Origin: Mesorhizobium tianshanense
GTDB taxonomy: Bacteria; Pseudomonadota; Alphaproteobacteria; Rhizobiales; Rhizobiaceae
Assembly (NCBI RefSeq): GCF_007830515.1
Contig: NZ_VLKT01000036.1
Span: forward strand, 1 to 64,000
Direction of reading: 5' to 3'
DNA: 64,000 nt
Part shown: positions 1-8,485 of the stretch, piece after piece
How the letters are laid out: the number at the start of each line of letters is the position of its first letter
How positions within the stretch are numbered: the first letter of the stretch is position 1
Made by a program: the position numbers and the translations under genes
Notes under the pieces: generated by a model
The model's database searches: none
What the model was told of the DNA's origin: nothing
Seen by the model: the letters and a program-made list of their open reading frames with translations, nothing else

Positions 1-17
1 CAGGAAATTTGCGACAA
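1..17 (+). repeat. Right end of interspersed repeat, copy E
   Basis: The first bases of the window (ggaaatttgcgacaaagcc) match the right end of the repeat copies at 2025-2103, 3750-3829 and 4660-4738, which end in ggattt followed by a GCGACA-like terminus. Only the end is inside the window, so the assignment rests on about 17 bases. Confidence 0.45.
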
Positions 18-968
18 AGCCTCGTTCGACCTGACTTGCCGGCCATGGAAGACGCGGATCGCCAGAACGACGCCGGCGATCAGGACGGCAATCCCGCCCG
101 CTTCCATTTCGGTCGGCCATCGAGCATGGACGACAAGCCCGCCGATGACGCCAAAGGCGGTTTCCGAGACGATCAGTTGCGCTCCCAGCGCCACCGGCAG
201 ATTTCGGGAGGCAACATTCCATGCCCACACTCCGCAGACCGTAGCCATCAGCGCGAGCGAGACACCCCAAAGATAAAGGGAGCCGGCCGCGTCCCATCCA
301 AAACCGAGCTTAGGAAGCTGAAAGAGCCCCAGCGCCGCGCCGACGGGCAAGAAGGCGAGCATCTGGACACCGCCGGCCACCAGGATGAGCGCTGACCATG
401 CGCCCAAGGGCATATCGGGCCGGGTGGCGAGCGCCGCCTGATTGGCGATGGCAAACCAGACCCACAGCACTACGGCCACGAGCGCAAGCGGAATGCCGAT
501 CCAGAGCGAGCGAACGGAACCCAAAGTGTCGGCAGTGAGGGCCGTGCCGTTGACCAGAGCAAGGCCGATCACCACCAGCATGAGCGGCATCATCAGGAAA
601 CGCCATGGGAGCGACTCCTGACGCCGGTTGCCGACGATCGCCAGCACGATCGGGACCAGGCCGAGAAAAGCCGGAGCGATGACCGGTCCGCAAAAGATCG
701 CAGCTCCCGTTACCGTCAGGAAGTAGCCGACATAGCCGATGAAGGCCAACCCGAGCGTCGCCAACCAGTTTCGGATAGTAAGGTATTGCATCACGCCTTT
801 TTCCGAAAACAGAATGCCGAAACCGACCAGAGCGGAGACGACATGGCGGATGAGGGCAAAATCGAATGTGGAATAGTCACCGATGATGAAGGGGACGATG
901 AAGTTGAGCGAGAAGGCAAAGGCCGCGAAGAGTGCGGCGAAGACGCCGATGGTGAATTGCTTGTTCAT
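1..968 (-). CDS. EamA/DMT-family transporter, 3' end outside the window
   Basis: The reading frame opens with ATG at 968 (MNKQFTIGVFAA) and stays open to the left edge, giving at least 322 codons. The translation is almost all hydrophobic segments, about ten, with repeated small-residue patterns, as in drug/metabolite (EamA) exporters of the inner membrane. The family is usually 280-310 residues, so the last residues (after RVFHGRQVRS) probably come from repeat copy E rather than from the original gene. It is divergent from the LysR gene at 1116, with 147 bp between them, the usual layout of an exporter and its regulator. The substrate cannot be told from sequence. Confidence 0.8.
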   Translation of the reverse strand, partial: MNKQFTIGVFAALFAAFAFSLNFIVPFIIGDYSTFDFALIRHVVSALVGFGILFSEKGVMQYLTIRNWLATLGLAFIGYVGYFLTVTGAAIFCGPVIAPAFLGLVPIVLAIVGNRRQESLPWRFLMMPLMLVVIGLALVNGTALTADTLGSVRSLWIGIPLALVAVVLWVWFAIANQAALATRPDMPLGAWSALILVAGGVQMLAFLPVGAALGLFQLPKLGFGWDAAGSLYLWGVSLALMATVCGVWAWNVASRNLPVALGAQLIVSETAFGVIGGLVVHARWPTEMEAGGIAVLIAGVVLAIRVFHGRQVRSNEALSQIS

Positions 969-1115
969 GCGAAAGCGGCCTTGACCGTTTTAGCGAAAGA
1001 GCTGTTGCCGATGCCTCGCTCCCAAGCTCCATTTCATTGACCTTCGTAGGATTAAACCTTCCGTTTCGTCTGTTCGACGCCTAAGTTTTGGAAGTAGCTT
1101 TCGAAAAATAGAAAC

Positions 1116-2015
1116 ATGAACTGGAACGATGTCCGATATTTCCTCGCCGTGACGCGCCATGGTGGCCTGACCGGCGCGGCGCGCGAGGTGAAGGCTAGTC
1201 CCTCCACGGTGGCGCGCAGGGTCGAAACCTTGGAGGCGGCGCTAAGAACCCGGCTATTCGAGCGCAAGCCGGATGGATACGAAGTGACGGAAGCGGGCCG
1301 GGCCATGGTCGAAAAGGCCATGGCGATCGAAGCCGCCATGCGCGAGTTGGAAGACGGCTTCTGCGGACAGGACGGCCGCGTTTCGGGGACGGTGCGAATC
1401 GTCACCGTCGATACGCTTGCGCACCATCTCTTAATCCCGAACCTGCCCGCTCTACAGGAAACCTATCCTGATCTGTCGTTGGGGGTCGCGGTCAACGCGA
1501 CTTCCTTCGCTCAACATCCCCAAAGGGAAACGGATATCGGCCTGCGGCTCTGCCGGCCCGAGCAGGGGAATTTCGTGGTGCGGCGGATTGGAACGATCGC
1601 TTTCGGACTCTATGGATCGAAGGACTATCTCGCCCGTCATCCTGTTCGGGAAGATCAATTGCCGATCGCTGGCCATCGCCTCACCACTTGGGGCGATCCC
1701 TTGTCGTTCCTGGCCTTGCCGAAAACACTCCGGTCATGGGCAGATAGCGGCATTGCCAATCTGACCGTGGATACCATGCAGGCGCAGGTGCTCGCCATGA
1801 AGGCGGGTAACGGCCTCGGTGTACTGCCGTGCATTCTGGCGGATTCAGAGGAACAGCTTGTCAGGGTCATGCCCGCTCTCTGCCGGCAAGAGGAAGCCAT
1901 TTGGCTCGTCGTTCATGAAGCGGTTCGCGACATGAGGCGCGTTCGCGTCGTCTGCGATTTCCTCGAAACCATCGTGAAGCAGGGGCAGTCCGCCCTTTCT
2001 GGGCGAGCCGCGTGA
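1116..2015 (+). CDS. LysR-family transcriptional regulator
   Basis: A 299-residue protein of normal LysR length. The N-terminus (MNWNDVRYFLAV, then GGLTGAAREV and SPSTVARRVETLE) is the winged helix-turn-helix with the usual linker helix; the rest (about 90-290) fits the periplasmic-binding-like co-inducer domain, though no ligand can be named. The gene is divergent from the EamA transporter at 968, which it most likely controls. Repeat copy A begins 10 bp after its stop. No strong Shine-Dalgarno sequence is visible before the ATG. Confidence 0.88.
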   Translation: MNWNDVRYFLAVTRHGGLTGAAREVKASPSTVARRVETLEAALRTRLFERKPDGYEVTEAGRAMVEKAMAIEAAMRELEDGFCGQDGRVSGTVRIVTVDTLAHHLLIPNLPALQETYPDLSLGVAVNATSFAQHPQRETDIGLRLCRPEQGNFVVRRIGTIAFGLYGSKDYLARHPVREDQLPIAGHRLTTWGDPLSFLALPKTLRSWADSGIANLTVDTMQAQVLAMKAGNGLGVLPCILADSEEQLVRVMPALCRQEEAIWLVVHEAVRDMRRVRVVCDFLETIVKQGQSALSGRAA

Positions 2016-2024
2016 TGCACCGGA

Positions 2025-2103
2025 GTCGCAAAAGTCCCCCAACCCGCGACACATTTTCCGACAAACTCCTGTGACGTAGCGAGTTTCAGGATTTCTGCGA
2101 ACG
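2025..2103 (+). repeat. Interspersed repeat, copy A (about 79 bp)
   Basis: This copy aligns without gaps to copy B (3750-3829), with roughly four of five bases the same, and with a 1-base gap to copy C (4660-4738). It starts GTCGCAAAA, has an inner gcgacacatttt block, then gacgtagc, and ends near ggatttctgcga. The two ends are imperfect inverted repeats of a TGTCGC/GCGACA type, and GTCGC/GCGAC recurs inside. It lies between the LysR gene (+) and the WYL gene (-), whose stop codon is inside the repeat. Confidence 0.75.
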
Positions 2104-2772
2104 CTTCGCCATCCACTCGGCCATCATGGGGCTGCTATCGGCGGCAAATCGATCTTCGAGAACTTCGGATTGAACGATGCGGTCTGCCCGGAAATGCCGA
2201 TAGTCCCCGCGAAGCTCGCACCATGCGGCAATCAACGTAACATCGACATAATAGACCGTGGCGATAGGGCAGATTGTTCGTCGCGATCGGCGCTGTTGCT
2301 CGTCGATGTAGGTGATGCTGATCTTGCGGCATGTCCGGATGGCATTGCGCACATCGAGCAGTTCGATCCCCTCGGGACGGACCGTATCCCCTTCCGACAC
2401 AAAGAACCGAGGAGACGCCAGATAGGAGCGCAGCTCCTTCGGAACAGAATGCTGAAGCTTGTTCAGCACACTCTCAGCCGCTTCCTGCAATTTCGGATCG
2501 CGAATGCGATGAACAAGGTTCGCACCGACTGTAATCGCCTCGATCTCCTCCATCGTGAACATCAGAGGGGGCAGATCAAACCCCTTGCGCAGCAAATAGC
2601 CGAGTCCAGGTTCACCCTCGATCGGGATTCGGCGAGCCTGCAAAGTCGCGATGTCGCGATAGATGGTGCGGGTCGCCACTTCCAATTTTTGCGCCAGCGC
2701 GGCGGCGGTCGTGGGCTGCGTCTTTCCACGTAGCACCTGGATAATATCGAAAAGACGATCGGCGCGGCGCAC
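2086..2772 (-). CDS. YafY-type HTH/WYL-domain transcriptional regulator
   Basis: The start is the GTG at 2772 (VRRADRLFDIIQVLRG): it has GGGAGG about 9 bases upstream and matches the usual family N-terminus, while the open frame further upstream (to 2865) crosses the operator and the neighbouring start. Residues 1-60 form the HTH domain (TTAAALAQKLEVATRTIYRD); the middle and C-terminus form the WYL ligand-sensing region. It is divergent from the EamA gene at 2851 and probably controls it and itself through the palindrome at 2792-2811. The last residues (RSQKS) and the stop come from repeat copy A, so the native C-terminus has been replaced. Confidence 0.85.
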   Translation of the reverse strand: MRRADRLFDIIQVLRGKTQPTTAAALAQKLEVATRTIYRDIATLQARRIPIEGEPGLGYLLRKGFDLPPLMFTMEEIEAITVGANLVHRIRDPKLQEAAESVLNKLQHSVPKELRSYLASPRFFVSEGDTVRPEGIELLDVRNAIRTCRKISITYIDEQQRRSRRTICPIATVYYVDVTLIAAWCELRGDYRHFRADRIVQSEVLEDRFAADSSPMMAEWMAKRSQKS

Positions 2773-2791
2773 GAGCGGCCCTCCCAACACC

Positions 2792-2811
2792 ACTGACAAA
2801 ACGGTGTCAGT
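2792..2811. promoter_or_regulatory. Operator: 7+6+7 inverted repeat between WYL regulator and EamA gene
   Basis: ACTGACA and TGTCAGT are perfect inverted arms (2792-2798 and 2805-2811) separated by 6 bases, in the 78 bp between the two divergent starts. TGACA/TGTCA half-sites fit a dimeric HTH protein; binding by the adjacent WYL regulator is inferred from position. Confidence 0.6.
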
Positions 2812-2850
2812 AGCATCGGAGTACAAGGCTTCGGATGCAAGGGGGCACCG

Positions 2851-3741
2851 ATGCAAGACGATCAAAACAAATGGCTCGGCACGTTGCTGATTATAGGCTC
2901 TGCAATCGCCTACAGCCTGTCAGGATATTTCACACGGCTAATCACGCTCGATGTATGGACGGTCCTGTTCTGGCGCGGAATCTTCGGCGGGCTATTCATC
3001 GGCGCTTATGTGGCGTGGCGTTACCGGAAAGACCTGTGGGGAGCGAACAGGGCCATTGGGATGCCTGGCTTCTGGGTCATGGTCCTGTCCACCCTCGCCA
3101 CGATCTGCTTCATCAATGCGCTGCGCCTGGCTCCGGTGGCAGACGTGATGACAATCCACGCTGCAATTCCCTTCATGACCGCCATACTCGCGCTTTTCTT
3201 CACGGGCGAGCGGGAAGACTGGACGACATGGGCGGCCAGCTTCATAGCGCTTGTTGGCGTTATGATCATCGTCAACCCGCAAGCCTCCGGCGGCTATCTG
3301 GCGGGCTACGCCTTCGCGACAACGATGGCGCTATCCTATGCCGCAATGATGGTCATCATCCGCAAGAACCGGCATGTTTCCATGCTCCCGGCCGCCTGCC
3401 TATCAGCCTTTCTCTGCGCATTTGTGGTGCTGCCATTCGCTCAGCCCATGCAGGTGACGGCCCCGGCCATGTTAGACCTTGTGCTGTTCGGAACCGCCCA
3501 ATTTGGTCTCGGCCTGCTGTTGATGACGGTCGGAACCCGGCTGATCTCGGCAACACGCTCCGCCCTGATAGGCAGCATGGAAAACCCGCTCGCGCCGCTT
3601 TGGGTCTGGTTGGCCTTCGGGGAGCTTCCCGCATGGGCCACCTGGATCGGTGGCAGCCTGGTCATGGCGGCGGTGATCTTTGATGTTCTGACAAAATCAA
3701 AGCGGCGACAAAGATCGGGCGAGGTACTAGCTCAAAGCTAG
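2851..3741 (+). CDS. EamA/DMT-family transporter
   Basis: A 296-residue inner-membrane protein, full length for the family, with about ten hydrophobic segments in two EamA halves (residues about 8-140 and 150-285). The ATG at 2851 is preceded by a purine-rich GGGGGC. It differs in sequence from the EamA protein at the left edge, so it is not a recent duplicate. It is divergent from a WYL regulator with an operator between them, suggesting ligand-controlled export of a small metabolite of unknown identity. Repeat copy B starts 8 bp after the stop. Confidence 0.87.
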   Translation: MQDDQNKWLGTLLIIGSAIAYSLSGYFTRLITLDVWTVLFWRGIFGGLFIGAYVAWRYRKDLWGANRAIGMPGFWVMVLSTLATICFINALRLAPVADVMTIHAAIPFMTAILALFFTGEREDWTTWAASFIALVGVMIIVNPQASGGYLAGYAFATTMALSYAAMMVIIRKNRHVSMLPAACLSAFLCAFVVLPFAQPMQVTAPAMLDLVLFGTAQFGLGLLLMTVGTRLISATRSALIGSMENPLAPLWVWLAFGELPAWATWIGGSLVMAAVIFDVLTKSKRRQRSGEVLAQS

Positions 3742-3749
3742 CGGTCCAC

Positions 3750-3829
3750 TTGTCGCGAAACTCCCGATACCCGCGGCACATTTTGCGACCAACTCATGCG
3801 ACGTAGCAGGCTTTAGGATTTCCGCGACA
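3750..3829 (+). repeat. Interspersed repeat, copy B (about 80 bp)
   Basis: The best preserved copy: it starts TGTCGCGAAA and ends TTTCCGCGACA, so its ends are inverted, and it holds internal TTTTGCGAC and ATGCGACGTA blocks. It sits between the EamA gene (+) and the alpha/beta hydrolase (-), whose stop codon lies inside it. No direct duplication is visible in the 5 bases on either side. Confidence 0.75.
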
Positions 3830-4645
3830 TCCTGAGCCTGATATTGCCATCGCCCGATCGAATATGGCTCGGCTAATATGTTGTGCTCCTGGCACGACTT
3901 CGACAGTCCATGCCAATTCAATACCCAACGTTTTAGCTAAAGACTTGCAGTGTTCGAAGTGCCAGAGGCCACGGGCGAGACGGTGAGGCCCCTGCGCAAG
4001 AGCTTCGGGCGTTCGCGGAAGATCGGCCGCTGTCGCGTCAGTGTCTGCATCTCCCAGCAGTATATGCAAAGGGCGAGAAAAATATCTTCTCAAGTCTGCA
4101 TCGCCCATGCCTATGCCGCCCATCCCATTGGGATAGTTCACCGTCAGATTGGGCAGCATGTAGATACCGCTATTCGAAGATATTGGCTTTTCCAACAGGG
4201 GCGCTTCCGTAAGCGCGACATACCTCAGTACGTATTGAGAGCCGGCAGAATTGCCGTACAAATCGAACTTTTCCGACTGGATTTGAGCGTCATTTTTGAT
4301 CGACAGGAACAGACGATCGATCAATTCAAAATTCCACTCCTCCCGAGCATTGGACTGCGAATTTGGTGGGGCAGAGACGACATTTCCATAGTTGTAGGCA
4401 TATACGCCCGGAAATGCATCAATATCGAATTCCGGAACGATCACGATCTTGCCGTGGCGATCCGCTGCGGCAATGAACTCGTTTCGAAATCCCGCCGCAA
4501 CTCGATCTAACCCATGGAGTGCAATCAGTATTCGCGAAGTCGGCTCTATTCGTTCGGGAATGTAGTAGAAAACTCTGATGTAGCCCCGCGCCCCTCTCGC
4601 TCTGTCCTCAAATTTGAACCAACCAGCGCCTGTTTTTACTTGCAA
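3794..4645 (-). CDS. Alpha/beta-hydrolase (esterase/depolymerase-like)
   Basis: The TTG at 4645 is preferred as start because GGGGAGG lies 8 bases upstream; the longer open frame begins with GTG inside repeat copy C. Features of a serine hydrolase are visible: an ALHGLD oxyanion-hole segment, the nucleophile elbow LYGNSAGSQ, and a late His in VPGAQHIS as candidate catalytic base. The N-terminal YIRVFYYIPE resembles the entry strand of PHB depolymerase/feruloyl-esterase type proteins. No clear signal peptide is seen, so it is probably cytosolic. The C-terminus (GCRGNPKACYVA) is encoded by repeat copy B, so the natural end has been lost or replaced. Substrate unknown. Confidence 0.68.
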   Translation of the reverse strand: MQVKTGAGWFKFEDRARGARGYIRVFYYIPERIEPTSRILIALHGLDRVAAGFRNEFIAAADRHGKIVIVPEFDIDAFPGVYAYNYGNVVSAPPNSQSNAREEWNFELIDRLFLSIKNDAQIQSEKFDLYGNSAGSQYVLRYVALTEAPLLEKPISSNSGIYMLPNLTVNYPNGMGGIGMGDADLRRYFSRPLHILLGDADTDATAADLPRTPEALAQGPHRLARGLWHFEHCKSLAKTLGIELAWTVEVVPGAQHISRAIFDRAMAISGSGCRGNPKACYVA

Positions 4646-4659
4646 CCCGTCTGCCTCCC

Positions 4660-4738
4660 CTCGCCAAAGACCCTGAACCTGCGACACATTTTGCGCCTAG
4701 AACCTGCGACGTAACAAGCCTTAGGATTTGCGCGACAA
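4660..4738 (+). repeat. Interspersed repeat, copy C (about 79 bp)
   Basis: It shares the blocks cctgcgacacattttgcg and cctgcgacgta, then ttaggattt and gcgcgacaa, with copies A and B. Its left end (ctcgccaaag) is the most diverged. It lies between the start of the hydrolase gene and the end of the ureohydrolase gene, both read leftward. Confidence 0.72.
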
Positions 4739-4747
4739 GCCGGGGTT

Positions 4748-5659
4748 TCAAACCTGCCGGACGATGGTGCCGATCACATTGACGACAAGGCGCGAGGCGA
4801 TCAGGGCCGACAGGCCGTCAATGTCGGCGGGAGGATAGAGTTCGACGAGGTCGAATCCTGCGATCCTGGCCCGCCGGTCGAGGCCAGCGACCAGGTCGAT
4901 AACCTGCGTGTCGGTGAGGCCGCCGGGCGCACGCGCCGCCACGCCCGGCATGATGCCGGGATCGAGGCCGTCGCAGTCGAGGGTGACGACGACCCGCGCT
5001 CCTTCCGGAATATGCCGCAGAGCGGCTTCGACGCCCTCAGCGTGAACCTCGCGGGCGGTCACGAAGCGGCTGCCAAAGTGCTGCGCCGCTTCGATTTCGG
5101 TGAGGCGTGCGCTGCCGACGCTACGGAGGCCGACCTGCACCATGCCGGCGACATGCGGCATCTCGCTCGCGCGGCGCATCGGGCTCGAATAGCCGTGGCG
5201 CTCGCCATGCACTTCGTCGCGCCAGTCGATATGGGCGTCGATCTGCAGGATCCAGACCGGCCCGCGATCCGCAAAGCCGGCGAGGAAGGGAATGACTACG
5301 GAATCGTCGCCGCCGAGCAGGATCGGTACCGCCGGCAATGCCAGGACCTCGCGTGTCTTCACCTCGATCCGGGCCCGGTTGCCGGCATTGTCATGCATGG
5401 CGGTCTGGATGTCGCCGGCGTCGATGCAGCAGACCTGCCCGCCGTCGAACAGCGGGCCGCCGAGATCGAAATCCCAGTGATCGACGAGCGCGGCATCTTC
5501 CTGGCTTGCAGCGCGGATGGCGTCGGCGGCCAAGGCATAGCCGCTGCTGTCCTTGCCGGGATAGGTGCTGCCGTGACCGGCTCCGAAGATCACCGCACGC
5601 GGCATGCGGCCATCGGCGAGGCGATCGGGAAAGCCGAGAAAGGAAGGCGAGGCGGTCAT
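4748..5659 (-). CDS. Ureohydrolase (arginase/agmatinase family) with altered metal ligand
   Basis: Cytosolic, presumably Mn-dependent hydrolase that would release urea from a guanidino compound; which one is not clear. Family motifs are in order: ILLGGDDS, LQIDAHIDW and TLDCDGLDPG. The first motif is normally GGDHS, whose His is a metal ligand; here it reads Asp, while the DAHxD and DxD ligands are kept. The ATG at 5659 (MTASPSFLG) gives a normal 303 residues; a TTG at 5686 is also possible. The gene is bounded by repeat copies C and D and reads in the same direction as the hydrolase. Confidence 0.78.
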   Translation of the reverse strand: MTASPSFLGFPDRLADGRMPRAVIFGAGHGSTYPGKDSSGYALAADAIRAASQEDAALVDHWDFDLGGPLFDGGQVCCIDAGDIQTAMHDNAGNRARIEVKTREVLALPAVPILLGGDDSVVIPFLAGFADRGPVWILQIDAHIDWRDEVHGERHGYSSPMRRASEMPHVAGMVQVGLRSVGSARLTEIEAAQHFGSRFVTAREVHAEGVEAALRHIPEGARVVVTLDCDGLDPGIMPGVAARAPGGLTDTQVIDLVAGLDRRARIAGFDLVELYPPADIDGLSALIASRLVVNVIGTIVRQV

Positions 5660-5739
5660 TTCTTGATGGCCCTGATGATGGTTCAATGCGCGCAGCTATG
5701 AAGGCGAAGATTACTCGCATGAACATCCGTGAGGTCTTT

Positions 5740-5773
5740 TGTCGCAAAATTTCCTCAACCTGCGACAACTTTA
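5740..5773 (+). repeat. Interspersed repeat, copy D, left half only
   Basis: TGTCGCAAAA followed by ttcctcaacctgcgacaac matches the first 33 or so bases of copies A and C. The right half (gacgta to gcgaca) is missing. It lies beyond the start of the ureohydrolase gene. Confidence 0.6.
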
Positions 5774-5857
5774 GCGTTGCGGTGGTGATTAACCAGAGTT
5801 CGCAAACGCAGAGTGGACGGATGCCAGATATTGCAGCGCAGCCTCAGGTTCGTTTGG

Positions 5858-7524
5858 TCAGGGAAGGTCGGCGCTTTGAAATTCCTTCCAGGCCGACAGG
5901 AGTTCCGCATCGTCTCGGTTGACGCTGCCAGCCTGCCAGCCAAGCAATGCGCCGGCTGCGTGCTGGCCAGTCACCGGAAGCTTGTTCTTCATAATTCGCT
6001 GAACGAGTTCTTCCATAACGGCCATGTCATTGTAGCGGCCGAGCTGATCCTGCAACCCGGCCAGGGTTTTTGCAAAATGCCGCTTGCGCTTGGTTTTTTC
6101 GAATAACGGCAGGAAGAAATCGGAAGCGTAGCGCAATTTTTTGAGCGCATTACGCAGCTTGTGTCGCTCCTCTGGCGAGAGTTTCTTGAAATAATGACCC
6201 CGCTTCAGGACTTTGCGGTGTAGCTTCTCCAAAACTCCTGTCGCGAAACGGCGGGCCGGTGCGGCCAGCAGCCCCAAACCTTCCGGGCGCCGGCGCGCCA
6301 TCCTGCCTGTTCGCCCCACAATCCCAGGGCGATCTGGAACCGTCCGGTTCGCGGATCGGTGATTGCGGCGCGCGCCTTGTCATGAGCTTTGTGGCGGTGT
6401 TCTTCCGCCGCGCGTTTGAGGACATCGAAGCCTTCGACCGCCGGGCAGGCCTGCGAAATCGGCGGCAGGGTCTCTGTGATGAAAACATCCCAGTCCCTCG
6501 CATCATTGAAATTGGACATTAGCCATTTGGCGTCATCCCGGGATGCATCCAGTTGCGAAGATGGTCCAATCGACCGCATGAGTCCCAGCACCGATCTCAG
6601 GCGGCGCAGCGCCACGCGATACTGGTGAATTCCTTCGGGGTTCTGTCCATCTTCGGCCGCAGGTTGGCTTTCCATGAGATGTTGAAGCGCCGAGCGCAGG
6701 ATGCCGTCCAGCACTTGATCGAGCGTCGCACCGTGATCAAACTTCATTTTTGGCGCTTTGGTAATTTGGGGCGGATTGCCGAGAGCCAAGTCGAACCCGC
6801 GGGCGGACTTGCTGCGGATGCTCGGCCGCAGGGCGGTAGTCGATGCGAGGTCCTGCGCCAGCTGAAATACCGCCGCGGTACTGCCGTCCATCAGTTCGAG
6901 TTCGATTTCATTTATTTCTTCCGTGCGCTCGCCGGCTACGATCCGGCCCTGATCGACTGCAAGTTTCACTGTGCCGAGCGGTATATCCAGCATCCGCGTA
7001 TGACGCCGCACTTCAGTCGTGAACACCGGCTTCAGCTGTGCACCTTCAACTTGTGCGAAGGTTTCCGCCGGCAGGAATTGCGATAGAGCGGCAAGGTCCG
7101 GCTCCATGCATTGAACCGGCGCCTTCCATTCCGTCCGCTCAAGCGTTTTGCCATCTGCTCGGCTCGCGGACTTTAGCGTCATGACAAAGCGCTGCCCGTC
7201 GGTGCGAACGCGCAAAACAGCACCCGACTTGCGCAGAGCAAAATCCGGCGTGTCGTAATAGGTTGCGATGAGATCGGTATTCACGCCCGCATCACGCGCA
7301 TATTGGGGAATGGCCGGGCTGCTGACGAAATCCGCCAGTTGTTCGCGATTGCCAAGGAGCTTGAGTTCGATTTCGGCGGTTGGAACAGCCCGTTCGACCG
7401 AAGCGTTCTCATCGGACGGGTTCGGAGCGTCAGATGCCGCGACCGGATCGGTGTTCTGTGCATGAGCCGGGGTCAACGCGCTTGGAATAATACCTTGGTC
7501 GCCGCGTTGCGCAGATTGTGACAT
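5858..7524 (-). pseudogene. CYTH-CHAD domain protein, frameshifted
   Basis: The first frame (ATG at 7524, MSQSAQRGD) encodes a CYTH domain (EIELKLLGN, then YYDTPDFALRKSG and LKSASR) followed by the start of a CHAD domain (IHQYRVALRRLRSVL). After about base 6295 homology continues in another frame (PEGLGLLAAPARR, then LRNALKKLRYASDFF, a second CHAD half). One base is missing or two are extra in the GC-rich stretch 6283-6300. CYTH enzymes act on triphosphates and CHAD domains bind polyphosphate, so the intact protein would be linked to polyphosphate. A SixA-type fragment lies next to it on the other strand. Either a pseudogene or an assembly indel. Confidence 0.8.
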
Positions 7525-7628
7525 GGATGGGTTCCGCTTGGACGCACTGCGTGAGCCCCGTGCCGCGTTACCCACGATGTATTAGCATGGAGAAGAGCTC
7601 GCCCGCCAGACATTGCAGGAAATCGTTG

Positions 7629-7802
7629 ATGCGCCGGCGGATGCTTCTCCGCCACGCCAAATCGGGTCGGCCCGATGGCGTCGATGACCATGAGCGGCCA
7701 CTTGCGAAGCGCGGCCGACGGGTGAGCCGGTGGATGGGCAGGTATATGGCGGAAGAAGGGCCCCTGCCAGTGTGCTCCTGGGTCGAAATGAATATCGCTT
7801 GA
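7629..7802 (+). pseudogene. SixA-like histidine phosphatase, N-terminal fragment
   Basis: From ATG 7629 the frame reads MRRRMLLRHAKSG, then HERPLAKRGRR and RYMAEEG, the catalytic RHG start and following helix of SixA-type phosphohistidine phosphatases. After about 50 residues the similarity ends (VCSWVEMNIA, stop), whereas the family has about 160-190 residues and a second catalytic His. It is divergent from the CYTH-CHAD gene, a common pairing. Probably a deletion relic; the TetR promoter follows directly. Confidence 0.65.
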
Positions 7803-7806
7803 TAGA

Positions 7807-7828
7807 AACCGTATAAATGTGTACGGTT
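7807..7828. promoter_or_regulatory. TetR-type operator overlapping a -10 box
   Basis: AACCGTA (7807-7813) and TACGGTT (7822-7828) form a perfect 7 bp inverted repeat with an 8-base spacer. A TATAAA -10-like hexamer (7812-7817) lies inside it. A transcript starting near 7824 would include the AGGAG ribosome-binding site of the regulator at 7853, so autorepression is likely. Confidence 0.55.
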
Positions 7829-7852
7829 CTTGCAAAGGCCAGGAGCACAGCC

Positions 7853-8485
7853 TTGAGAACGACGAAACAGGCCGCGCGCCGAGCAAGGATAGAGGAGACT
7901 GCCTATTCGGTACTCAAGGAGGCCGGTTACAAGAGCACGTCCTTGCTTGCCGTTGCTCAACGCGCATCGGCTTCCAACGAGACGCTGTACAAATGGTACG
8001 GAAACAAGCAGGGCCTGTTCCGTGAACTAGTCGAGGCGAACGCACGAGAGGCAAGGCTCCTGCTTGAGGACTCGCTTCACCGATCCGGCGATCCGCTTGG
8101 AACGTTGGCGGCACTCGGGCCAATCCTGCTCGCTCTCGTGACGGGAGAGAAGGCCGTTATCCTCAATCGCGCCGCAGCAAGCGATGTCAGCGACACGGGC
8201 ACCCTCGGACAGGCGATCGCCCAGTTCGGCCGGGAGACAATTGCGCCTCTCGTGTGCGACCTCCTGACAGCCGCAAGGCGAGAGGGCGTGATCGCCTGCA
8301 ACGATCCGGCGGAAGCCACGGAAATCTACTTCGGCCTCCTGATCGGCGACCTGCAGATTCGGCGGGTGATCGGAGTTCTCGATGAGCTTTCCGCAAAGGC
8401 GATTGACCGGCGGGCACAGCGCGCTTTCGAGCTATTCCTCGCGCTCCACGCCCCTTCGCACAACGACGAGGGAGATTCCCAGTGA
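7853..8485 (+). CDS. TetR-family transcriptional regulator
   Basis: The TTG at 7853 is favoured because AGGAG sits 7 bases upstream and because the ATG at 7817 lies inside the -10/operator region. The N-terminal domain (RARIEETAYSVLKEAGY, then TSLLAVAQRASASNETLYKWYGNKQGLF) is the TetR helix-turn-helix; the remaining 140 or so residues are the helical ligand-binding/dimer domain, resembling the AefR-like C-terminal type. It overlaps the next gene by 4 bases (GTGA), so the two are co-transcribed and it probably represses both. Confidence 0.87.
   Translation: MRTTKQAARRARIEETAYSVLKEAGYKSTSLLAVAQRASASNETLYKWYGNKQGLFRELVEANAREARLLLEDSLHRSGDPLGTLAALGPILLALVTGEKAVILNRAAASDVSDTGTLGQAIAQFGRETIAPLVCDLLTAARREGVIACNDPAEATEIYFGLLIGDLQIRRVIGVLDELSAKAIDRRAQRAFELFLALHAPSHNDEGDSQ

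Noticed and set aside
2025..5773. Repeats as attC sites of a classical integron
   Set aside because: The GTTRRRY/RYYYAAC core pair is not apparent, genes between copies point both ways with their own regulators, and no integron integrase is in the window.
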